Shown here in pieces: positions 17,683-25,234 of a stretch of 64,000 bases of DNA (positions are counted from its first letter, which is position 1; every line of letters begins with the position of its first letter). Both the position numbers and the translations under genes were made by a program. This DNA is from UBA7960 sp964624065 (lineage in GTDB: Bacteria; Bacteroidota; Bacteroidia; Bacteroidales; UBA7960), in contig CAZUWF010000004.1 in assembly GCA_964624065.1 (NCBI GenBank), positions 1 to 64,000 on the forward strand, read 5' to 3'. A model generated the notes under the pieces. It was not told the DNA's origin, ran no database searches, and worked only from the letters and a program-made list of their open reading frames with translations.

Positions 17683-18249
17683 TTACCAAAAAGACACAGC
17701 AAGGTGAAAGTCCATTCTTCTGTACTCCAAAATCCTTCGGACAGCCCAAAAGCCTTGATCTTTGCCTGCAATTTTTTGGAACCTGTATCCCAAGCCGCCC
17801 CTGAGGGTCATTTTATCCCACGAAAAAATGGTTAGGTTTACCCCGCCCCCCAAAAGAATACCACCCAAGAAACCGGGATCGTTCCAGCCGGTCTCTGGTG
17901 TGGCAAAACCGACTCCGTACCCCGCCTTTGCATACAGATTTGGCGAGTGCATGCTTTTTCCCAGCGGAACAGCGGTGAATGCGAAAACCGGCAGGAGGTA
18001 TTCGCCGAATTTTTCCAAACCCGAACCCAAACCTAGTACCAATCCCTTCCTCCAACGCCAATCAACAACCAAATTGAACCCCTTGTCCAAAACGTAGGTT
18101 CCGTTATCTATCCCGGTTAGCGCGCTAAGGTTTACCATCAAGAACCGCTTTGGCTCACTATCTGAAGGAGTTTCGGCGGCGGGGCTGCTTGCCCATGCCA
18201 TCGAAGAGCCTAATAAAAGCAGGGTAAAGAAAACCAATTTCGACCTCAT
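17683..18249 (-). CDS. Outer-membrane beta-barrel-like protein of unknown function
   Basis: This 188-residue protein has a signal peptide (1-20, ending AWAS) and a mature part of alternating strands with glycine turns (LVLGLGSGLEKFGEY, GGLGYRFQK), ending on FHLAVSFW. A terminal aromatic residue is typical of outer-membrane barrels. Its start codon overlaps the stop of the LVIVD-repeat lipoprotein gene by 4 nt (ATGA type), so the two are translationally coupled. The serpin begins 88 bp downstream. No specific function can be assigned. Confidence 0.78.
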   Translation of the reverse strand: MRSKLVFFTLLLLGSSMAWASSPAAETPSDSEPKRFLMVNLSALTGIDNGTYVLDKGFNLVVDWRWRKGLVLGLGSGLEKFGEYLLPVFAFTAVPLGKSMHSPNLYAKAGYGVGFATPETGWNDPGFLGGILLGGGVNLTIFSWDKMTLRGGLGYRFQKIAGKDQGFWAVRRILEYRRMDFHLAVSFW

Positions 18250-19514
18250 TTCTGTTTCCTTTTTATTTTGATATGGCTAAGCAAAACAATATTTCGGGGG
18301 TTGGAGTAATCGTACTGAAATAATCCGTCGCGGCCTGTCATTAGTAACACGTTGCCCAGTGGAATTACATCAAATGCATCAATGTTTGGGAAGCGGGCAA
18401 TCAGGTTGGAAGAAATGGCCAGCGGGTTGGTAGCATTGTAAACCTTGAGCCCTGCCGGGCCATCGCAAATGAACAAGTAAGGCGGGTCAATGCCCAAGCC
18501 GTGGGGGTTGACCATTGGATAAGATTTCAGCAACCGTGGCTGCTCAATGTTCGAAATGTCAATAACGTCGAGTTGATTGGTGAAACCGTTGCACTCGTTG
18601 CCCGATCTCAGTGTTACATAAGCTATATTGTTGGCCACTACCACTGGGTCGCAGGAATTTACGTGGTTAAAGTCGCTCACAAACTGGGGAGAGGAAGGAT
18701 TGTCGAGATTATAAATCACCATTCCGGAGGTGGTGCCCACAAAAAGGTGGTTTTGGTGCTTGAAGAGTGTCTCCATCTCGCGCCACGTTTGCACGCTGTC
18801 TGTGGCAACCATATTGGCCGCATTGCTTATGTCGAGGGTCTTCAGCATCCATGGGGTTGTAACGCTGTAAAGGTATTGGTTGTTAAGCATGAAGCGGGCC
18901 ATGCTGCCGGCAATGCCAATGGAGTTTTGGCCGCTGCCAGCGTCCATTGACATTAACTCACCGCCAAACCACCTCCAAAGTCCCGGAACCCCAAAAGGGG
19001 TGCCAATGCGTTTTTCTACCTTCCATCCAACCACAACTCCCTCGCCCTCCTCGGGAAACTCCACAGGGTAGTCAAATTCGGCAATGGGCAAAACATTTGG
19101 AAAGGCATTCTCCAGACGACCCACCTCAACGGGCTGCAGAATATTGCTTATGTCTATCGCCACCAGATCAATGTAGCTGTCGGCAAATAGAATGTTGCCC
19201 CTGATGGCCATATCAACGTTCCCCTCTAATTCGTAAAACGTTACCGGAACCGGATTGGATGGATTTGCATTGTTTATGATATGGATACCCTCGTTTACTT
19301 CGTTTAGAAAAATGTAGTTGTCTTTGAAGTAAATCTTCCCCGGTTGTTCGATGATCTGGGGCGGAGAGGTCTTGAAGGAGGACCGGAACTCTTGAAAACT
19401 CTTGTACACCGGTACCAAAACCTGATACTCGTACTTTTCTGTTTTGGAGCAAGAGGCCGCCAAGGCAATTGTTGCCAATAATGCAAAAAGGCTAAAAAAT
19501 TTGTTTCTTTTCAT
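18246..19514 (-). CDS. LVIVD-repeat lipoprotein (beta-propeller)
   Basis: This 422-residue lipoprotein has a signal with lipobox AASC followed by LVIVD-type repeats, units of about 40-45 residues with phrases such as YIDLVAIDISN, QLDVIDISNIEQPRLL and GLKVYNATNPLA. These repeats are predicted to fold as a surface beta-propeller of unknown ligand. The ATG at 19514 is chosen because the signal peptide starts there. The gene heads a probable operon: its end overlaps the next outer-membrane protein gene by 4 nt, and the serpin and small lipoprotein follow. Confidence 0.88.
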   Translation of the reverse strand: MKRNKFFSLFALLATIALAASCSKTEKYEYQVLVPVYKSFQEFRSSFKTSPPQIIEQPGKIYFKDNYIFLNEVNEGIHIINNANPSNPVPVTFYELEGNVDMAIRGNILFADSYIDLVAIDISNILQPVEVGRLENAFPNVLPIAEFDYPVEFPEEGEGVVVGWKVEKRIGTPFGVPGLWRWFGGELMSMDAGSGQNSIGIAGSMARFMLNNQYLYSVTTPWMLKTLDISNAANMVATDSVQTWREMETLFKHQNHLFVGTTSGMVIYNLDNPSSPQFVSDFNHVNSCDPVVVANNIAYVTLRSGNECNGFTNQLDVIDISNIEQPRLLKSYPMVNPHGLGIDPPYLFICDGPAGLKVYNATNPLAISSNLIARFPNIDAFDVIPLGNVLLMTGRDGLFQYDYSNPRNIVLLSHIKIKRKQK

Positions 19515-19569
19515 CGCATAGGTTAAATTTTGAAGCAATTAATTCCCAATTGAACCAGGCCAACGAGGC

Positions 19570-19696
19570 TTATTCTAAGCTTCGAGAATAAATAAATGTT
19601 AGGTTAGGTTCTAAACCTCTATACGAAAAATTTGTGCATAGTGTTGCACTATAAGTGTGAAGAATTTGGGTGCTACCCCAAGTTTCGTCCCAAATT
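19570..19696. repeat. Inverted repeats between the LVIVD operon and the pseudogene
   Basis: Three small hairpins lie in the 230-bp gap: TTATTCT/AGAATAA at 19570-19591, ATAGTG/CACTAT near 19639-19653, and AATTTGGG (19663-19670) pairing with CCCAAATT (19689-19696). None has a T-tract. They could be operator-like sites of the LVIVD operon or leftover sequence beside the decayed transporter. Confidence 0.45.
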
Positions 19697-19744
19697 TATG
19701 TTTCGTGAGATGCGGTGCGAATTGAAGATGCACCCAGCATTGAA

Positions 19745-20764
19745 TCAAAAAAGCCCGAGAACTCCATTGGGGGTAATGCCGAGCACCCTAAACCAGGTTT
19801 CGCCCATAACTATGTTCAACACCTAGCCAATTACCAACATTGTTACGCCAAACCTGAACGCATCGGCCAGGCTGTACATATTGGTTTCGTAAAGGAGTGC
19901 AGCTGGTTTGCTATTGAACGGCAAAACCTAAACGTGCTCAATCATAAAAGTCACAGGCAGGGCAAGGCTTACAGTATCCAAACCAAAACGGCCGGCAACC
20001 TCAATTGCTATCGGCACAAAAATCATTGCCCGCATTGTTTTCGACTGGAAAATAAGGGCACTAAAAGCCATCACACCAGTAAGTAAAATGTAGGGCAGCC
20101 AAATGGCGCCTAGTTGCCAATGCCAAGGTTGTCGAAAAACGCATTTACACTTATCGATGGCAGGTCGGTGAGGTCGAGAGTCCTGCCCCAAGGGTGTAAG
20201 CTCCTGCCGAAAACAAAAAGAGGTGCAAGGGTATGTCAAAGTCGTTCCTACTTACCACTCCAACTCGGGGCAAGAGGGCAATGATAGCCCCTATTAAGGC
20301 AACCGCCGTGGCACTAACTCCGTGAACCTTGTGGGTGGACCACAACGCAAATATTGCCACAAAAATTTTAATTGACTTGATTTCTTGGGTTACTACCTTA
20401 TAATCAATACCAACGAGGTTTGGCAGCTAGGAATGGCTTGTGTCATCCACAATATTTTGGCACCCAGAAATATTGCATGCATATAGGCATTTTTCTGGCT
20501 GAAAACCTCGGCACCAACCCTTTCAAACTCCTCCTTTGCTCCTTTCGAAACCAAGGTTTCATGCTGTATGTTTTCTAAAAACCCTAGGTCAATCGCAAAG
20601 GCAAACAACAAAAACGAGACAAGTGCCAAAGGAAAGCCGACAATTCCAAGCCATTTATCGAGGTTTGACTTTTGCCGCCTCGGCTATCGCTCAATTCGGT
20701 AGTTGTGCATACCTAGCGGGTCGAAACCGGGATTACTCTCACCGGTGGCCGTCGAAAGGTTCAT
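19745..20764 (-). pseudogene. Decayed DASS-family (SLC13-like) anion/sodium symporter
   Basis: Pieces of one transporter can be read in order on the minus strand across different frames: ATG at 20764 (MNLSTATGESN), an early stop, then WLGIVGFPLALVSF and KILWMTQAIPS, a stop, then FALWSTHKVHGVSATAVALI and HLFLFSAGAYTLGAGLS, a frameshift, then FSALIFQSKTMRAMIFVPIA and LALPVTFMIEH, then NSKPAALLYETNMYSLADAF and, after an in-frame TAG where Trp is expected, LNIVMGETWFRVLGI, ending at a TGA at 19745. These are C-terminal-half signatures of DASS dicarboxylate/sulfate carriers. About 340 codons remain of roughly 500, so part of the N-terminal half is deleted. The gene is non-functional. Amino acid identity is still readable, so the decay is fairly recent. 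Confidence 0.85.
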
Positions 20765-20817
20765 TTCTTCAGGCTTTTCAGTTAGTTAATACTTGCAAAC
20801 AAAAAATTTAATTGCTT

Positions 20818-21285
20818 TTACCATTTGGAAAAAGGGTGTTTCATCAGCATGGAGTTGTAGTATTGGGTGCAACCTGTTACCTCCTCGCCTAGCCATTCGG
20901 GTTTTTCGAAATGCTCGTTTTCGGAAGACAGCTCCAGCTCGGCCACGATCAGCCCTTCATTCTCGCCGCAAAACTCGTCAACCTCAAAGGTGTGACTGCC
21001 AACCTTTATCAGGTGGCGAGTTTTGTCTATCACGCCAGGTTCGCATATTGTCATCAGGTCTTCTGCTTCAGCAACAGGAATTTCTTTTTCCCATTCAAGG
21101 CGGCTTGCGCCCGATGCGCTGCCAATACCTTTTATTGTAAGGAAGCCCTTGTTTCCCTTAATCCTAACCCTTACTGTGCGCTCGGGAACGGAAGAAAGGT
21201 AGCCTTGGGTTATTCTCGTTTCTTTCGACACGAAGGGTTTGAAGTCGCCCTTTACTAAAAATTTGCGTTCGATTTCTCTTTTCAT
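20818..21285 (-). CDS. CYTH-domain protein (triphosphate tunnel metalloenzyme)
   Basis: This 155-residue protein starts MKREIERKFLV, containing the ExExK signature of CYTH enzymes, and continues with RVRIKGNKGFLTIKG and FEVDEFCGENEGLIVAELEL, the charged strands that line the triphosphate-binding tunnel. Single-domain members usually act as inorganic triphosphatases or organic triphosphate hydrolases with divalent metal. An adenylate cyclase role is less likely. I chose the ATG at 21285 rather than an upstream one, because the motif sits at the N-terminus in this family. It lies divergent from the helicase-nuclease gene. Confidence 0.9.
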   Translation of the reverse strand: MKREIERKFLVKGDFKPFVSKETRITQGYLSSVPERTVRVRIKGNKGFLTIKGIGSASGASRLEWEKEIPVAEAEDLMTICEPGVIDKTRHLIKVGSHTFEVDEFCGENEGLIVAELELSSENEHFEKPEWLGEEVTGCTQYYNSMLMKHPFSKW

Positions 21286-21841
21286 AATTTTTGGCTTGGT
21301 CAACAATTGAATATGTAATTATTATACAATCAGACATCTTTGGTTTCCTCGGGCTAAAGAAGAAGGCGTCATCCCAGTTAGGGTCATTTTTGAAAAAAAG
21401 GTTTTACAAGTTTAAATAATTTTGACGAAAATTGCTTTAAGGTGGTGCCTACAGCAGAATGACATTTAATGAAAGGTTTCCTCCAAGTCGCCATATTTCA
21501 GGGGTACGAGCAGCCTTTTTTCATTTTACAGCCTTTTAAGTTATTCTGCACGCAATTCTAAACTGCCTTTAATCAGGCCTTTGAAAAGTTTAGCGTTAGG
21601 TTTAAACCCTGAAAGTTCAAAATCATTTTCATTCTGAGATTGTTTTGATTTGATGGGAACTTAAAATCAGTTCGGATATATTTATCCCTACAAAGCGCCA
21701 TGATTGGCTTTTTCGAGTAAATGAAGATTGAATCTGTTATGGTTGGTGCTGGGCGGGAAACAAATGATTAAACATTATGTTATTTGCGGTGGGCACATTT
21801 TGCGCCCAAGAAAATTATTAGCTTCGCAAAAAAAAAGGAAG
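21286..21841. other. Intergenic region without a recognised gene
   Basis: This 556-bp AT-rich spacer separates the divergent CYTH and helicase-nuclease genes and must hold both promoters. I see no tRNA, strong hairpin or convincing reading frame. Confidence 0.5.
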
Positions 21842-24800
21842 ATGTCGGACAACAAGGGCTTCAAGGTTTACAAATCATCGGCAGGAAGCGGTAAAACATA
21901 CACCCTGGTAAAGGAGTACCTGAAGATTGTCCTTGCCAATCCAGAAAAAATGCAAGAGGTGCTGGCCATTACCTTCACCAATGCTGCAGCCGCGCAGATG
22001 AAAGGCAGGATTATTAAAGAATTGTGCGCCATGGCAAACCTTGATGTCAACTTGCCCATCGAATTGGATACCCAAAGCCTTGTAGGCAAAATTATTGTGG
22101 AGTTAGAGGATCAAGGCTGCTCAGGTATAAATCTATCAACCATCAAGGAAAATGCCTGCATCGTTCTTGAAAAGATTCTTCACGGTTATTCCGATTTTTC
22201 GGTAAGCACCATTGATAGCTTCGTACATAGAGTTATTAGGTCGTTTGCTTTTGACTTACAAGTTCCGGTAAATTTCGAGATAGAACCCAACGCTACCAGG
22301 CTGCTTTCGCAAGCCATTGATATGGTAGTTGGCGCGACCGGCACCAACAAACCACTTACGCAATTTTTGATAAGTTTTGTTTCGCGCCAAGCCGACGAGG
22401 GCAAAAACTTAGGGGTGGAAGATATGATCGGAAACTTGGCAGGTACCTTGATGGCCGAAGACTCTGAGGATTACGTTGACAGGCTCCGAGCGCTCTCGCT
22501 CGACGATTTTATCAAGATAGAAAAAGGACTTTGGGCCAAGGTTAGGGCTATCGAAAAGGAAATACAAACCAAGGCTTCCGACGCCTTGTCCGTAATTTCG
22601 ACTGCCGGCATTTCGGGCGATTCTTTCTATCAGGGAAAAAATGGCGTTCATACATACCTCTCCAAGTTTTCGAAAGGAGATTTTTCGCGACTCCTGCCAA
22701 ACAGTTTCGTCATAACCACCATAAACGAGGATAAGTGGGTTGGAGGAAAAGCCTCAAAGGAACAAGCCGCCGCAATAGAGTCAATTGTAAACGTTTTGAG
22801 CGGCAGGTGCAAGGATCTAATCACCCTCGTCGAAAAAACCAGGAATAACTACCAACTACTCAAGGCTGTTTGGCGCAATATATTTCCGTTGGGGGTTTTG
22901 AGCGAGGTTAGCCGAGTGCTCGATGGGATAAAAAGGGACAATGCCTTGCTTCATTTTTCAGACTTCAACAAAAAAATTTCGAAAATTGTGGCTGAACAGC
23001 CCATACCGTTTATTTACGAGCGGATTGGCGAGCGGTTCAAACATTTTATGATAGATGAGTTTCAAGACACTTCCCAAATGCAATGGCTCAATCTTCTACC
23101 CCTTGTTGAAAACGGCCTTGCTGGTGGCAACCGCAGTTTAATAGTTGGCGATGGCAAGCAAGCAATTTACAGGTATCGCGGCGGCGAAGTTGGCCAGTTT
23201 GTCAATCTTCCCGATGTTCCGGAGGAAATTAAAGCGGAGGCAAAACATCAGTGGCAGGCCTCTCTTAGGCGAAATTTTGACCCCGAGGTTTTGGATCACA
23301 ACTGGCGGTCTCGCGAAAACATTATCGAGTTCAACAATCGGTTCTTTGAGTTTGCCAGCCAGCAACTGCCCGAGCACCTTCGAAACATTTATAAAGAATC
23401 AGCGCAAAAGGTAGCACGCATCGGAAGCGGTGGGTTTGTGAAGGTGGCTTTCCTTGAAAAGAAAAACCTCTTGGCAGAAACCCTGAAGCGGGTGAAGGGA
23501 ATTGTTGATGACTTAATAAAAGAGGGGCATACCTTCGGTGACATTGCCATACTATGCAGGTCAAACAAGAACGGAAGTTTGATTGCCAAGCATTTACTGG
23601 CCAATCAAATACCGGTTATTTCGTCCGATTCTTTGTTGCTCAACCAATCGCCCGAAGTGATTTTCATAATTTCAATGCTAAAACTGGTGGCCAACAAAAA
23701 CGATGCAATTGCCGCCTGCGAGGCAATTGATTTTTTGGTTCAAGAAAAGGTTTTTTCCGGTAGCCGAACCTTGCACGAGGTTTTGACAAAGGGTGACGTT
23801 TTTCCTGTTTCTTCGGCAAAAAGAAACCACAACTGGCAAAACCTCTTGGGCGGGCTCTTGCAGGATCAGGGAATCAGTTTCGATATTAGTGAAATGAAGT
23901 TCCTCTCGGCCTATGATGCCACGCAGCTGATTATACGGACATTCTTTTCGGGCAAAGCCACAAGTCCTTTTGTAAATTTCTTTGTTGATCACATCCTTGA
24001 ATATTCCGAAAAGGGCCATACAAGTATCTCCGACTTCCTTGGTTGGTGGGGTGAGTCGAGTGGTAACCTTTCGGTTGTAACCCCCGATGGTGTTGATGCC
24101 GTGAGGGTTATGACCATACACAAGGCAAAGGGCTTGGAGTTTCCGGTGGTAATATTCCCGTTTGCCCACGCAAGCAGTACTCGCCCTACCAAGGATGGAT
24201 TTTGGGTGGAGCCAATTGATGTGAAGGAAATTGAGGGACTGCCCGCCGCCTATTTTAAGTATTCGAACGAGCTTCTTGAAGGAACGGGTCTCGAAAGCCA
24301 TCATTCAAAAGAGAAGGACCTAACCATGTTCGACAATCTCAACCTGTTTTACGTGGCCATGACAAGGGCAGAGGATAAGCTTTACGTTTTATCCAAGGCT
24401 TCAATCCAAGAAAAAACAACATCCTTGCAGGCCCTATTGAAAGAGTTCCTCAACGGCTCACCCCACTTCGAGGAAAACAAGGGCTCCGCAGAATACACCT
24501 TAGGTAAAACCTGGAATGAGGAATCAAACAACAATATGGTGCAAGAGGGAAAATTGGTTTTGGAAAAGCTCCTTTCCCGGGGCTGGTCCGACGCTCTTAT
24601 GGTGGCATCCAAACAAGAGGGCAGGGGAGGTGAGTCATACAAAAGGCGCGAGCTTGGAAGAATTCTCCACTCCGCAATGGAAAAAGTCTTTGTGCACGAA
24701 GATTTGTGGCCAGTATTGGAAGGCTTTATTGCTCAGGGTTTGATAGAAGAAAACATCGCTATAGAATGGAACGCTAACCTTGGCAAAATACTTAGCGACA

Positions 24801-25063
24801 CAGAAATATCTGAATGCTTTTCGCGACAGGCAACCATTAAAACAGAGCCCGGAATGTTTGACCACAAAGGAAATTTCCTTCGTCCGGACAGGGTGGCCCT
24901 GCTCGATGGCAAAACTGTGATTATAGATTACAAAACCGGTCAAGGTTACCCACAACACAAAAATCAAGTTGACAATTACGCTCAAGTTCTCCAAGCAATG
25001 GGCTACCCAAACGTTAAGAAATACCTGCTTTACCTCGAAGAACCCCGATTGGTGGCTTGGTAG
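21842..25063 (+). CDS. AddA-like UvrD-family helicase with C-terminal RecB-type nuclease
   Basis: This 1073-residue protein is a superfamily 1A helicase fused to a PD-(D/E)xK nuclease, as in AddA/RecB of double-strand-break resection enzymes. Seen motifs are Walker A SSAGSGKT (residues 12-19), DEFQDTSQMQW (Asp405), GDGKQAIYRYRGG, VMTIHKAKGLEFP (from residue 757) and FYVAMTRAEDKLY (about 835). The nuclease is at the C-terminus: GRILHSAMEKVF, then FLRPDRVALLDG and IIDYKTG (Asp1029, Lys1031). It should unwind and trim DNA ends for recombination. The start is the ATG after AAAAGGAAG. A separate AddB-like partner is expected but is not adjacent; the upstream neighbour is the divergent CYTH gene. 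Confidence 0.92.
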   Translation: MSDNKGFKVYKSSAGSGKTYTLVKEYLKIVLANPEKMQEVLAITFTNAAAAQMKGRIIKELCAMANLDVNLPIELDTQSLVGKIIVELEDQGCSGINLSTIKENACIVLEKILHGYSDFSVSTIDSFVHRVIRSFAFDLQVPVNFEIEPNATRLLSQAIDMVVGATGTNKPLTQFLISFVSRQADEGKNLGVEDMIGNLAGTLMAEDSEDYVDRLRALSLDDFIKIEKGLWAKVRAIEKEIQTKASDALSVISTAGISGDSFYQGKNGVHTYLSKFSKGDFSRLLPNSFVITTINEDKWVGGKASKEQAAAIESIVNVLSGRCKDLITLVEKTRNNYQLLKAVWRNIFPLGVLSEVSRVLDGIKRDNALLHFSDFNKKISKIVAEQPIPFIYERIGERFKHFMIDEFQDTSQMQWLNLLPLVENGLAGGNRSLIVGDGKQAIYRYRGGEVGQFVNLPDVPEEIKAEAKHQWQASLRRNFDPEVLDHNWRSRENIIEFNNRFFEFASQQLPEHLRNIYKESAQKVARIGSGGFVKVAFLEKKNLLAETLKRVKGIVDDLIKEGHTFGDIAILCRSNKNGSLIAKHLLANQIPVISSDSLLLNQSPEVIFIISMLKLVANKNDAIAACEAIDFLVQEKVFSGSRTLHEVLTKGDVFPVSSAKRNHNWQNLLGGLLQDQGISFDISEMKFLSAYDATQLIIRTFFSGKATSPFVNFFVDHILEYSEKGHTSISDFLGWWGESSGNLSVVTPDGVDAVRVMTIHKAKGLEFPVVIFPFAHASSTRPTKDGFWVEPIDVKEIEGLPAAYFKYSNELLEGTGLESHHSKEKDLTMFDNLNLFYVAMTRAEDKLYVLSKASIQEKTTSLQALLKEFLNGSPHFEENKGSAEYTLGKTWNEESNNNMVQEGKLVLEKLLSRGWSDALMVASKQEGRGGESYKRRELGRILHSAMEKVFVHEDLWPVLEGFIAQGLIEENIAIEWNANLGKILSDTEISECFSRQATIKTEPGMFDHKGNFLRPDRVALLDGKTVIIDYKTGQGYPQHKNQVDNYAQVLQAMGYPNVKKYLLYLEEPRLVAW

Positions 25064-25234
25064 GGGCTCTTGAGTTTAAGGGTGAATTGATCTGGCATTT
25101 AACCCCTCGGTGAATTCAGAGTTTTTGTCAAATCAAGTTATATTGTAACAAACTTGTAATATTTTCGACATCAAATGGTAACAAGTTTTTGGGTTCTTTG
25201 CAATTAGAAACCCCAAACATACAAACCATTGATT

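Noticed and set aside
23678..24304. Minus-strand open frame of 208 residues
   Set aside because: Antisense to the AddA-like helicase; no features of its own.
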